Shown here: one piece after another, positions 25,604 through 36,133 of the stretch
Position numbering within the stretch: the first letter of the stretch is position 1
Layout: each line of letters begins with the position of its first letter
Source of the DNA: Hyalangium ruber
Lineage (GTDB): Bacteria > Myxococcota > Myxococcia > Myxococcales > Myxococcaceae
Reading direction: 5' to 3'
DNA: 64,000 nucleotides
Assembly: GCF_034259325.1 (NCBI RefSeq)
Contig: NZ_JAXIVS010000019.1
Coordinates: 109,305-173,304, forward strand
Position numbers and translations under genes: made by a program
Notes under the pieces: generated by a model
Database searches by the model: none
Seen by the model: the letters and a program-made list of their open reading frames with translations, nothing else
What the model was told of the DNA's origin: nothing

Positions 25604-26597
25604 GAGGCATGGCTCCCGCTCCCGCCGCCGGGGACGCGCTCGGCAGGAAGGCATCCGCGTGGATGTCCTTCATCGAGAGCCCCGCCAGGAAGAGCTTCTT
25701 CCTCAGGGATAGCACCAGCTCCGGGTTGCCGCAGAGGAACGCGCGCCCACCCGTGGGCTTCGGACACTCGGCGCGGATGAGCGCATCCAGCGCGCCCACG
25801 TGCAGCCCTTCCTCCAGGCGGCCCTCCAGCACACTCGGCCGGTAGTGCAGATTCGGATGGCGCGCCGCCAGCGCCCTCAGCGCCTCCACCAGATACAGCC
25901 CGCGCGAGTCCCTCGCGCCGTGGAACAGCCAGATGGGGCCCGTGTGCCCCTGCGCCAGCGCGTCCCGGGCGATGCCGTACAGCGGCGCCAGGCCCGTGCC
26001 CGTCCCCGCCAACACCAGCGTCTGCTCGGGGCGACCCGCCACGTAGAAGCACTCCCCCGCCGGCCCCTGGAGGCTCACCGTGTCGCCTGGCTTCGCCTCC
26101 GTGCTCAGCCAGGTGCTCATCGCCCCGCCCGGCAGCAGGCGCACGTGCAACTCCAGGTGCTCCTCCCGAGGCAGGCTCGCCACCGAGTAGCTGCGCGCCA
26201 GCCCGTCCTCGCGCAGCAATGTGAGGTACTGCCCCGCCCGGTACTCGAAGGGCGCCCGCGCCCACAGCCGCACCCGCAGCACGTCCGCGCTCAAGGGCTC
26301 CAGCGCCTCGATGCGCGCCGGTACCCGCAGCTCCTCACCGCCCGCCACCTCCAGGTCCATGCCCGGCTCCAGCTGACAGGAGCAGGCCAGGAAGTAGTTG
26401 CGCGCCTTCAGCGTCTCCTTGAGCCCCGCCTGCGCCTTCTCCGGCACCGCGCCGCTCGAGGCCCGCATCAGGCACGACTGGCACACCCCCGCCTTGCACG
26501 CGTGCGGCACCCCCACCCCCTGCCGCAACAGCCCGTCCAGGACGGACTCCTGTGCCTCCAGCGGGTACCAGCGCTCCTGGTAGTTCACCCGGGACAT
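25581..26597 (-). CDS. Fe-S/FAD/NAD(P)H oxidoreductase, likely electron donor for the truncated globin
   Basis: The 338-residue protein has an N-terminal plant-type ferredoxin with Cys 34, 39, 42 and 72 (HACKAGVCQSCLMR, then ACSC), then a ferredoxin-NADP reductase module: FAD motif ARSYSVAS, and the nucleotide site LAGTGTGLAPLYGI, ending with AFLCGNPELV. This is the domain order of methane monooxygenase reductase-like and CDP-glucoseen reductase-like proteins. Its position between the globin and nsrR, under an NsrR operator, suggests that it reduces the globin during NO dioxygenation, the two together doing the job of a flavohaemoglobin. That role is inference. Confidence 0.85.
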   Translation of the reverse strand: MSRVNYQERWYPLEAQESVLDGLLRQGVGVPHACKAGVCQSCLMRASSGAVPEKAQAGLKETLKARNYFLACSCQLEPGMDLEVAGGEELRVPARIEALEPLSADVLRVRLWARAPFEYRAGQYLTLLREDGLARSYSVASLPREEHLELHVRLLPGGAMSTWLSTEAKPGDTVSLQGPAGECFYVAGRPEQTLVLAGTGTGLAPLYGIARDALAQGHTGPIWLFHGARDSRGLYLVEALRALAARHPNLHYRPSVLEGRLEEGLHVGALDALIRAECPKPTGGRAFLCGNPELVLSLRKKLFLAGLSMKDIHADAFLPSASPAAGAGAMPRASNASR

Positions 26598-26612
26598 GGC
26601 CGCCTCCTCCCG

Positions 26613-26978
26613 CTACTTGTTGAGCACGTCCGCGCGCACGCTCTCGGCCAGCGCGCCCACCTGCTGGATGAGGGGCGCCGGCACCCCGAGATCGCTCAGC
26701 GTGCCCGCCAGGTGCTCCACCACCACGTTGAAGTGCGTGTCGTTCAGCCCCTGCTTCACCAGGTGCGCGTGCCCCCGGCGCATGTCCTGCCCCGTGTAGC
26801 TATTGGGCCCGCCGCACACCATCGTCAGGAACGCCTTCTGCTTCGCCGCCTGGCGCTCCATGTCCACCCCCTCGAAGAAGCGGCTGATGCGGTCGTCCGA
26901 CAACACCCGCCGGTAGAAGATGTCCACCGCCGCGTCCATCGCCTTCGCTCCGCCAATCTGCTCGTACAGGGTGCTCAT
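26613..26978 (-). CDS. glbN: Group I truncated haemoglobin
   Basis: The 121-residue protein has the truncated-globin pattern: MSTLYEQIGG, IFYRRVLSDDRISRFFEG (Tyr 22 at the B10 position), GGPNSYTGQDM and the proximal-His helix RRGHAHLVKQGL (His 70 likely). TrHbN-type globins bind oxygen and oxidise NO to nitrate. It is the first gene of the operon, 15 bases before the reductase gene, and the NsrR site lies 29-55 bases upstream of its start. Confidence 0.92.
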   Translation of the reverse strand: MSTLYEQIGGAKAMDAAVDIFYRRVLSDDRISRFFEGVDMERQAAKQKAFLTMVCGGPNSYTGQDMRRGHAHLVKQGLNDTHFNVVVEHLAGTLSDLGVPAPLIQQVGALAESVRADVLNK

Positions 26979-27006
26979 GGTTTGCCTCCTGGCCTTTCAT
27001 GGCCCG

Positions 27007-27033
27007 AAAAGATGTATATCAAATGCATCTTTT
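27007..27033 (-). promoter_or_regulatory. NsrR operator
   Basis: A near-perfect palindrome: AAAAGATGTAT on one side and ATGCATCTTTT on the other, around an AT-rich centre (ATCAA). It matches the known NsrR consensus GATGyATTT-n-AAATrCATC in almost every position. It lies just upstream of glbN and probably overlaps its promoter. Nothing else in this GC-rich window has such an AT-rich symmetric site. Confidence 0.85.
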
Positions 27034-27149
27034 ACGGCACGGAGTCAAATCAGGGGAGTATGCGGGTCTCGAATGGTGGGGATAAGGGACGCCCCGAGGG
27101 CGCGCTGGAAGGACCCACAGCGCGCCACTTCGCGACGTCTGAGAGTGAG

Positions 27150-27554
27150 CTAGCGCGTACCGGCGGCCGTCATGCGCGCCGTCTCACGGCGCACGGTCGC
27201 CTGCTCCAGCTGGTAGCGGGCGTCCTCGGGCGCCAGGCCCTTGAGGCGCTCCTGCGCCTCGTTCATCCGCCGGCGCGCCGCCTCCACGTCGATGCCCGAC
27301 ACCGGCTCGGCGCCATCGGCCAGCACCAGCACCTTGTCGTTGCCGACCTCCACGAAGCCGCCCGCCACGAAGAACGACTCGCGCCGGCCGCCGTCGATGA
27401 TCGTCAGCGCCCCCGGCTCCATCAGCGACAGGAACGGCGTGTGGCCCGGCCGCACGCCAAAGAGGCCATGGCCGCCCGGCACGATGGCCTCATCCGCCTG
27501 CACGGAGAGGATGCGCTTCTCAGGGGTCACAATCTCCACGGTCAGCTTCGCCAT
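27150..27554 (-). CDS. atpC: ATP synthase epsilon subunit
   Basis: The 134-residue protein starts MAKLTVEIVTPEKRILSVQADEAIVPGGHGLFGV, the standard beta-barrel domain, and ends in two alpha-helices (EAARRRMNEAQERLKGL). It couples the F1 rotor to the c-ring and inhibits ATP hydrolysis. In most bacteria atpC follows atpD directly; here a secreted-protein gene separates them. It is the last gene of this cluster. Confidence 0.93.
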   Translation of the reverse strand: MAKLTVEIVTPEKRILSVQADEAIVPGGHGLFGVRPGHTPFLSLMEPGALTIIDGGRRESFFVAGGFVEVGNDKVLVLADGAEPVSGIDVEAARRRMNEAQERLKGLAPEDARYQLEQATVRRETARMTAAGTR

Positions 27555-27582
27555 GTGCTCCTCGGGTACCGCGCTGCTGCAT

Positions 27583-28134
27583 TCAGAACGACAGCGAGTA
27601 GAACTTGCCGCCTACCGCCTCGAACTCCACCTTCTCCTGGTCCGTCAGGCGCGGGCCCTTGCCGGGAATCCCCAGCGTGCCCTCGAGCCACTTGAAGTGG
27701 CCCTGCATCTGCCGCACCTCACTCAGCTCCTTCGACTTCAGGAAGTCCGGCAGCCGCTTCTCCTGCAGCTTCTGCCCGGCCCGGTCGTACAGCGCCGCCA
27801 CCGGCGTGTTCGCCCAGCCCGGAATCCGAACCTTCCTCTTGCCCTGCTTGAGCACCAGCCCCTTGGTGCCCTTCTCCGCCAGCGGGTGCAGCACCCAGAA
27901 GCGCTCCCCGTCGTTGGAGGCGAAGTACAGGTCATTCACCGTGCCGACGCACCCGGAGAACTGCCACGCCAGCCCGCTCTCCTTGAGCATCTCCACGCGG
28001 CACTGGCCCGGCGCATCCTCCACCAGGCGAACGCTGTAGAGACCATTGGCGCTCACCCGCGCCTTGCTGGCGCGCTCCGCGGCAAGGCCGGGGAGCGCGA
28101 GCAACAAGGCGATGGCGAACAGGGGGCGCAGCAT
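27583..28134 (-). CDS. Secreted hypothetical protein inserted between atpD and atpC
   Basis: The 183-residue product has a signal peptide (MLRPLFAIALLLALPGLAAE) with a GGAGGTG site upstream. The mature region has two Cys residues (QCRVEML and FSGCVGTVND) that may form a disulfide, and alternating strands (LYFASNDGERFWVLHPL, KRKVRIPGWANTPVAALYD). No family recognised. It lies 30 bases after atpD and 28 before atpC, so it must be co-transcribed with ATP synthase genes. Confidence 0.75.
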   Translation of the reverse strand: MLRPLFAIALLLALPGLAAERASKARVSANGLYSVRLVEDAPGQCRVEMLKESGLAWQFSGCVGTVNDLYFASNDGERFWVLHPLAEKGTKGLVLKQGKRKVRIPGWANTPVAALYDRAGQKLQEKRLPDFLKSKELSEVRQMQGHFKWLEGTLGIPGKGPRLTDQEKVEFEAVGGKFYSLSF

Positions 28135-28164
28135 GGAGCACCTCCGGGCCGGCACGCCGGCGAA

Positions 28165-29716
<1,552 letters not shown>

Positions 29717-29776
29717 GCCTCGTGGCACGCCAGTCAGAAGAGCGTCTTAAGTCCCCGGGTGCCACCGTGCCAAGGG

Positions 29777-30571
29777 CTACTTGCCGTCTGGCTGGTAGAC
29801 GAGCGGCAGGCCGCCGCTGCCCCCGCTGCCCACCAGGATGATCTTCGAGTTGGGGCTGGCCGCCAGCTTCTCGGTGATTTCGATGCCCTTGAGGCGCAGG
29901 TACTCCTCGGTCAGCCCCTGGCGGACGATGCTCTGGTACTTGGCGATGCCCTCGGCTTCGATCTGCTTGCGCTCGGCCTCCTGGCGCTCCTTGTCGAGGG
30001 TGAAGCGCATCTTCTGGCTGCGCTGCTCCTCGGCCAGCTTGTCGCCGATGGCCTGGCGGATGGCCTCTGGCAGCCCCACGTCGCGCACCAGGATGGCCTC
30101 CACCACCACGTGCTTGCCCGCCAGCGCCCGGGTCACCTCGTCGTAGATCTCCTTTTCGATCTGCTCGCGCTTGCTGGAGTAGATCTCCTCGGGCGCGTAG
30201 CGGCCGAACACCTTGCGCGCCTCCGAGCGGACGATGGGGCCCACCAGGATGTCCGCGTAGCGGGGGCCCGTCTGGGTGTGCAGCTCGAAGATCTTGGCCG
30301 CCTCCGGCCGGTAGCGCACGCTGGCGTCCACCTTCAGGTCCAGGCCGTTGTTGGACAGCACGGCCAGGTCCTCCTTCAGCTCCTGCACGCGCAAGTCGTA
30401 GACGATGAGGTCCTTGCCGACCCGGAGCACATGCAGCCCCTCGCCGTAGAGGTCCTTCTGCGTGCCCTGGCCAAAGGAGTCGAAGACGATGCCACCGTGA
30501 CCGCTGGGCACCGTGCCACACGTACACCCGGACACCGTGAACAGCACGAGCATCCCCCACAGTCGCTTCAT
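29777..30571 (-). CDS. SPFH/prohibitin-like lipoprotein within the ATP synthase cluster
   Basis: The 264-residue product has a lipobox (LFTVSGC, Cys 16) instead of the usual membrane helix. The SPFH domain follows: VPSGHGGIVFDSFGQG, LKEDLAVLSNNGLDLKVDASVRYRP, VGPIVRSEARKVFGRY, and a charged coiled coil (KLAEEQRSQKMRFTLDKERQEAERKQIEAEG). The end is Gly-rich (SGGSGG). Prohibitins form large rings on membranes and interact with respiratory complexes and proteases. It lies between atpG (110 bases) and atpD (166 bases). Confidence 0.82.
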   Translation of the reverse strand: MKRLWGMLVLFTVSGCTCGTVPSGHGGIVFDSFGQGTQKDLYGEGLHVLRVGKDLIVYDLRVQELKEDLAVLSNNGLDLKVDASVRYRPEAAKIFELHTQTGPRYADILVGPIVRSEARKVFGRYAPEEIYSSKREQIEKEIYDEVTRALAGKHVVVEAILVRDVGLPEAIRQAIGDKLAEEQRSQKMRFTLDKERQEAERKQIEAEGIAKYQSIVRQGLTEEYLRLKGIEITEKLAASPNSKIILVGSGGSGGLPLVYQPDGK

Positions 30572-30681
30572 GTGCCCCTCCTCGCTTTCGCGCCGGGACA
30601 TTAAAAGCCGCAGGGCCCGCCCTCCACCGAATCAGGTGGAAGAACAGGCCCCGGAGTGCTGCGCAGGACGGTTGGAGGCGA

Positions 30682-31578
<897 letters not shown>

Positions 31579-31655
31579 GGGGGCCTGAAGCTCCTGTTCG
31601 GACGCGGCCCTGCGAGAGTCCCAACAACGGGGAGGGCAGGTACCGGGCGGCGCCC

Positions 31656-31684
31656 CCTATATAAGCGGCACGCCAGCCGGTCAA
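31656..31684 (-). promoter_or_regulatory. Putative sigma-70 promoter of atpG
   Basis: On the minus strand TTGACC (31679-31684) and TATAGG (31656-31661) are 17 bases apart, about 80 bases before the atpG start. TATATA overlaps the -10. The same -35 box occurs before atpD. Confidence 0.6.
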
Positions 31685-31807
31685 CCGCACCGTGTCATGG
31701 AAGACGGCTGTCCTCGACCAGGCGGCCGGGCGGTGAGGCCTCCCATGCCATCCCACCCTCGGGCACATAGCCTTTCAAGGCAGGCCCCCTGGACCGGAGG
31801 GAGCACC

Positions 31808-32233
31808 ATGGCGTCTCTTCTGAGCGGCCCCATCCTCGTCGTCGAGGACGACCCGGACATTCGCGAAGCCCTCCAGGGCTTCCTGGAGCTCCAGGGCTAT
31901 GAGGTGCGCGTGGCCAGCCATGGCCGCGAGGCGGTCGAGCACCTGACGCGGGGGCCTCGGCCCGCCCTCATCCTGCTGGACATGGGGCTGCCCATCATGG
32001 ACGGGCACCGGCTGCTCACCTTCCGCAAGCAGACGGACGGCTTCTCGGAGATTCCCGTGGTCATCCTCTCCGCGGGCATGGCGGCGATGCACCCCCGGGA
32101 TCGGGCCCTGTACGCCTCCAATTACAATGTGGCTGCCTTCATCAAGAAGCCAGCCGACCTCCAGACGCTCGTGGAGGCCGTGGAGCGCCACGCGTTGCGG
32201 CCGCTCGGCACCTCGGCGGGCGCCCCGGCCTGA
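31808..32233 (+). CDS. Single-domain response regulator
   Basis: The 141-residue receiver protein has the acidic pocket VVEDDPD, the phosphorylation site Asp 58 in LILLDMGLPIMDG, VVILSAG and the conserved Lys in FIKKPAD. There is no output domain, so it probably acts in a phosphorelay or by protein contact. No kinase gene is adjacent. Confidence 0.9.
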   Translation: MASLLSGPILVVEDDPDIREALQGFLELQGYEVRVASHGREAVEHLTRGPRPALILLDMGLPIMDGHRLLTFRKQTDGFSEIPVVILSAGMAAMHPRDRALYASNYNVAAFIKKPADLQTLVEAVERHALRPLGTSAGAPA

Positions 32234-32311
32234 AACGGGCCCGCTTCGCCCCCCTTCCAGGCGTTGGGGGGTCGGGCGACAATGCCCCCGGACCACGGTT
32301 CTACCTAACCC

Positions 32312-32968
32312 ATGGGGCGTCGCGGCGTGCTTGGAGTCTGGTTGCGCAGAGGGCTCCTCGCCGGCGCGGTGGCGCTGCTGGTGGTGCTCGGCCTGTCGCA
32401 CCTCGTCCGGGTTCGCTACGAGGACCGCATCGTCCCCCTGAGCCAGGCGCCCGAGGCCCCGGTGGCGCTCGTGTTCGGCGCGGGGCTGGCGCCGGGCGGG
32501 GTGCCCTCGGCGGTGCTGGCCCAGCGGCTGGACACGGCGGTGGCCCTCTGGAAGGCGGGGCGCGTCAAGGCGGTGCTGGTGAGCGGGGACAACTCGGACC
32601 GCTTCCATGACGAGACGCGCGCCATGCGCCGCTACCTCTTGGAGCGAGGCCTGCCCGAGGCGGCGGTGCTGGGGGATGACTCGGGCCTGTCCACCTATGA
32701 CAGCTGCGTGCGGGCCTTCACCGTCTTCCAGGTGCGCCAGGCGCTGCTGGTGACCCAGCGCTTCCACCTGCCGCGCGCCCTCTTCATCGCCAACTCGGTG
32801 GGCATGGACGCCTGGGGCGTGGCGGCCGACGAGGGCCGGCCCTCCACCCGGCGCTACGCGGTGCGGGAGATGTTCTCGCGGGTGCTCGCCCTGGCCATGG
32901 TGGTGTCGGGCAAGGCGCCCGCCTACCCGGCCCGCCGCACCGAAACCTCCGGGCGCCCGGGGCCCTGA
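32312..32968 (+). CDS. DUF218 / SanA-like membrane protein
   Basis: The 218-residue product has an N-terminal membrane helix (GLLAGAVALLVVLGLSHLV) and a DUF218 domain: VALVFGAGLAPGGVPSAVLAQRLDTA, AVLVSGDNS, STYDSCVRA and LLVTQRFHLPRALFIANSVGM. SanA of E. coli affects envelope permeability to vancomycin. A stand-alone gene. Confidence 0.85.
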   Translation: MGRRGVLGVWLRRGLLAGAVALLVVLGLSHLVRVRYEDRIVPLSQAPEAPVALVFGAGLAPGGVPSAVLAQRLDTAVALWKAGRVKAVLVSGDNSDRFHDETRAMRRYLLERGLPEAAVLGDDSGLSTYDSCVRAFTVFQVRQALLVTQRFHLPRALFIANSVGMDAWGVAADEGRPSTRRYAVREMFSRVLALAMVVSGKAPAYPARRTETSGRPGP

Positions 32969-33078
32969 GCGGAAGACAGCAGGCGGGCAGGCGGCCTCCG
33001 TTTGCCGCGCCCGGCCTGGGTCCGCACTGTTAGCTCGGAAGCAGCCGACCCACCGGGTTCCTCGAGAGGAGGACTGTC

Positions 33079-33351
33079 ATGCGCTTCAAGAAGCTGGGTT
33101 CCGAGGATGTGGGCGAATCGACCTCGCGTCGCCATGTGGACCCTGTCACGGGCCAGGAAGAGGTGAACATCACCGACCAGGACCTGGCCGCCACGCCGCC
33201 GCTGGAGGAGGAGCCGGACTTCCGCGACATCCTCCCCGACCAGATTCAGGAGTTCCGCGCCAGCGGAGAGGAGGAAGAGGAGGAGGAATTGACGGCCCGG
33301 CCGAGCGAGAGCCTGCGGCCGATGCGTCGGGATCAGCTCCCGGAGAGCTAG
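33079..33351 (+). CDS. Small acidic hypothetical protein
   Basis: The 90-residue product is strongly acidic, with an EEEEEEE run near residue 65 and RPMRRD near the end; likely unstructured. A GAGGAGG site precedes the ATG. It is followed after three bases by the permease gene, so both are one transcript. Not recognised. Confidence 0.65.
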   Translation: MRFKKLGSEDVGESTSRRHVDPVTGQEEVNITDQDLAATPPLEEEPDFRDILPDQIQEFRASGEEEEEEELTARPSESLRPMRRDQLPES

Positions 33352-33354
33352 AAC

Positions 33355-34473
33355 GTGGCCCACGCGCCGCGCTCCCAGGTCTCGCCCCGAACCGTGTGGA
33401 CGGTGGGGCTCAACGTCCTGGGGATGCTGGCGCTGCTGATGTTGCTGCGGGCCGCCAGCGGCGTGCTGTCCTGGGTGCTGGTGGCGCTCTTCCTTGCCTT
33501 GGCGGCCCATCCGCTGGTGGCCTGGATGGAGCGCCGGGGCCTGCGGCGCGGGATGTCGGTGGGGCTGGTGTTCCTGTCCGCGTTGGGCGGGATGGCGGCC
33601 CTGCTGACGACGTTCGTGCCCATGATGGTGGAGCAGGCGCGGGCGCTGGTGGAGGCGGCCCCCGGCTACCTCGAGTCGATGCGCCACTGGGAGTGGCTGC
33701 AGCGTTTGGACGAGCGCTACGGCGTCTTCGAGCGGATGGCGGCGGAGCTGCGCCAGCGGCTGCCCGGCGCGGCGATGCCGGTGCTCGGGGTGGTGACGGG
33801 CCTGCTCCATCGCCTGGCCGCCTTCATCACCATCATGGTGCTGGCGGCCTTCTTCCTGGCCTTCGGCAAGGACCTGTTCGACAAGGCGCTCTTGTGGGTG
33901 CCTCCGCGGAAGCGGGAGCACACGCGCAAGCTGGCCTCACGGATGAACCGCACCGTGGGCCGCTATGTGGCGGGCTCGTTCCTCATCTCGCTCATCGGCG
34001 GTGGGGTGACGACGGTGACGCTGCTGCTGCTGGATGTGCCCTACTTCCTCCCGCTGGGGCTGGCCATGGCGGTGCTGGGGCTCATCCCCTTCATCGGGGC
34101 CTTCCTCGGCGGCATGCTGGTGGTGGGCACCACGTTCGCCTCTGCGGGCACGCGCGCCGGCGTCATCACGTTGATCGTCTTCCTCGTCTACCAGCAGGTG
34201 GAGAACCACCTGCTGCAGCCGTTCATCCAGCGGCGCACGCTGCACATGAACCCGCTGCTCATCGCGCTGGCGATGCTGGTGGGCACCGCGTTCGCGGGCG
34301 TGCTCGGGGCGCTGCTGGCGCTGCCGGTGGCGGGGGCGGTGCAGGTGGTGGCGCAGGATCGGCTCGCCCGGCGCCAGGAGCTGTGGCGCATCTCCGGCGA
34401 GCAGGAGAATTCCCTCATGGGGAGCCCTCCGCCCACGGCCTCGGACGGGGAATCGCCCGAGGCACGGCACTGA
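33355..34473 (+). CDS. AI-2E family transporter (PF01594-type permease)
   Basis: The 372-residue protein starts at a GTG three bases after the upstream stop. It has about eight membrane helices, arranged as in the family: two N-terminal helices, a soluble segment (ALVEAAPGYLESMRHWEW), then VPYFLPLGLAMAVLGLIPFIGAFLGG and QQVENHLLQPFIQRRTLHMNPLLI, a family hallmark. Members move signals or ions (TqsA, Na/H antiporters); substrate unknown. Confidence 0.9.
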   Translation: MAHAPRSQVSPRTVWTVGLNVLGMLALLMLLRAASGVLSWVLVALFLALAAHPLVAWMERRGLRRGMSVGLVFLSALGGMAALLTTFVPMMVEQARALVEAAPGYLESMRHWEWLQRLDERYGVFERMAAELRQRLPGAAMPVLGVVTGLLHRLAAFITIMVLAAFFLAFGKDLFDKALLWVPPRKREHTRKLASRMNRTVGRYVAGSFLISLIGGGVTTVTLLLLDVPYFLPLGLAMAVLGLIPFIGAFLGGMLVVGTTFASAGTRAGVITLIVFLVYQQVENHLLQPFIQRRTLHMNPLLIALAMLVGTAFAGVLGALLALPVAGAVQVVAQDRLARRQELWRISGEQENSLMGSPPPTASDGESPEARH

Positions 34474-34478
34474 AGCCT

Positions 34479-34510
34479 GGGCGTGGAGGGAGGTTGCCTC
34501 CTCCACGCCC
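34479..34510. terminator. Bidirectional hairpin between convergent genes
   Basis: GGGCGTGGAG (34479-34488) pairs with CTCCACGCCC (34501-34510), with extra pairing of GGAGG and CCTC inside. It serves the permease and SUKH genes, whose ends face each other. Confidence 0.65.
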
Positions 34511-34535
34511 GAGTTCAGAAAGGCGGTGAACTGGC

Positions 34536-35801
34536 TCAGCGCTTGCGCCGCGCTCCCGCTGCCTTCTTGGCGGAGGACTTCTTCGCGGGGACCTTCTTGG
34601 CAGGGGCCTTCTTCGTCCCAGCCTTCTTCATGGGAACCTTCTTCGCAGGGGCCTTCTTCGTCCCAGCCTTCTTCGCGGGGATGGCCTTCTTGGCGGGCGC
34701 CTTCTTCGCGGGGGCAGCCTTCTTCGCGGGGACCTTCTTGGCGGGCGCCTTCTTCGTCCCAGCCTTCTTCGCGGGGACGGCCTTCTTGGCGGGCGCCTTC
34801 TTCGCGGGGACAGCCTTCTTCGCGGGGACAGCCTTCTTCGCGGGGGCCTTCTTCACGGCAGCGGCCTTCTTCGGCGCTGCCGTCTCGCGAGGCTTCGCGG
34901 TCGGCTCCGGGGCCGCCGCCTGCTCCGTGAGGCGCTTCACGCGGCGCTCGGCGGCAATCACCGCCGGCTTCTCGATCCCCTTCTCCTTCTTCCCCGCTCC
35001 CGCCTGTTCCTGGAGGCGCTTCATGCGGCGCTCAGCGGCCACCACCGCCGGCTTCTCCAGCTCCTTCTCCTCGGGCTTTGCCGCCTCGCCCTCCTCCTCC
35101 TCCTCCTCGGCCTCGGTGGGCTCTTCCTCCGCCTCGGCCTCCACCAGGACTTCCTGATCTTCCTCCTCGGCCTCGGCGGGCGCCTCCTCGGCCTTGCCCT
35201 CCTCGTACTCGTACTCGAGCTCCTCGCCCTCCTCGGCCTGCTTGCCCTCTTCGTCCTCGGACAGCTCGCTCAGCGCGCCCTGCACCGCGGCGATGGCGCG
35301 CGCGAAGGTGCGGTCGCCGAACTGCTCGTGCTCCACCGGAGGCACCAGCACGTTGAGCATGTTCGACAACGAGCGGTACAGCCGCATCTCCTTCTTCTCG
35401 GTCTCCCACGTGCCGAAGAGCCAGTCCTCGTCCCCCAGCGCCTTCACCCACTCCGGCAGCGGTCCGCCCCCGTCCCCCTGCTCCACCATGGCCGACTTGC
35501 GCGAGGTGAACAGGTGCCGGTGCGCCCCCTTCAGCCCGAAGCGCCAGACGCCCGCCACCGGCAGGCCCACCAACATCTTGCGCGTCTTCTCCAGCACGCT
35601 GGGCGCCTCGCCCTCGCCGTGCAGCGGGTAGAGCATCACCTCGCCCTCGAATTCGCCGCCGTTGAAGGCCGAGTACAAGTCCCCCAGCTCCCCGGGCAGC
35701 GGTACCCCGCACTCCGTCTCGGCTCGCCGCAGCTCCTCCGCAGCCACCCCGGGGGACGTCTTCCGCGCCGACTTCTGCAGTGCCTCCAACCACTCGTGCA
35801 T
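34536..35801 (-). CDS. SUKH (SMI1/KNR4) domain protein with acidic and histone-H1-like tails
   Basis: The 421-residue protein has three parts. Residues 1-175 look like a SUKH/SMI1-KNR4 domain ([32 protein letters not shown]). Residues 182-248 are an acidic run of Glu/Ala. The rest contains two copies of an EKPAVxAAERRxKRLxEQA helix (249-267 and 277-295) and then about 110 residues of Lys/Ala/Pro repeats ([11 protein letters not shown]), as in histone H1 and bacterial H1-like proteins. The DNA over 34560-34870 is a tandem repeat because of this. It may bind nucleic acid or polyanions through the tail; function unknown. Confidence 0.75.
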   Translation of the reverse strand: MHEWLEALQKSARKTSPGVAAEELRRAETECGVPLPGELGDLYSAFNGGEFEGEVMLYPLHGEGEAPSVLEKTRKMLVGLPVAGVWRFGLKGAHRHLFTSRKSAMVEQGDGGGPLPEWVKALGDEDWLFGTWETEKKEMRLYRSLSNMLNVLVPPVEHEQFGDRTFARAIAAVQGALSELSEDEEGKQAEEGEELEYEYEEGKAEEAPAEAEEEDQEVLVEAEAEEEPTEAEEEEEEGEAAKPEEKELEKPAVVAAERRMKRLQEQAGAGKKEKGIEKPAVIAAERRVKRLTEQAAAPEPTAKPRETAAPKKAAAVKKAPAKKAVPAKKAVPAKKAPAKKAVPAKKAGTKKAPAKKVPAKKAAPAKKAPAKKAIPAKKAGTKKAPAKKVPMKKAGTKKAPAKKVPAKKSSAKKAAGARRKR

Positions 35802-36133
35802 GGCCCCTCCACTTCGATGGCGCCTCGCTTCAGGCGCCCATGCCCCCCTGCCCGGCCAATCTCGGTGCTCCCGCACCCGCGTGCCAGGGGGAAATGTCGG
35901 ACATTTGGGAGTTCTACACCGCTCCGTCCTTCTCTCACCGCATCTTCCCGCACCCGGGTGACGTCTGATCGCCTTCCGAAGGGCACTCGGGGCCCCTGGC
36001 TGGGAAAAACCCTTCCCTCCCATGGGAGCCGCCTTCCCAGGGCCCTCCCCCAGGGCCGCTCCAGCATCCGCCACCCAACACCCGCGAGGGCATGCCCCCT
36101 GCACCCTCCCCCGCCCCGGAACGGAGGAGTGGA
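35802..36133. other. Divergent intergenic region with palindromes
   Basis: It should hold promoters for the SUKH gene and the CotH gene. It contains the palindrome CTCCCATGGGAG (36017-36028) and the hairpin GGCCCT-CCCCC-AGGGCC (36041-36057), both near the CotH start. No gene seen. Confidence 0.4.

Noticed and set aside
34560..34870. A tandem DNA repeat that could be taken for a CRISPR or satellite array.
   Set aside because: The units are short, imperfect and in frame, and encode the Lys/Ala/Pro tail of the SUKH protein. There are no unique spacers.
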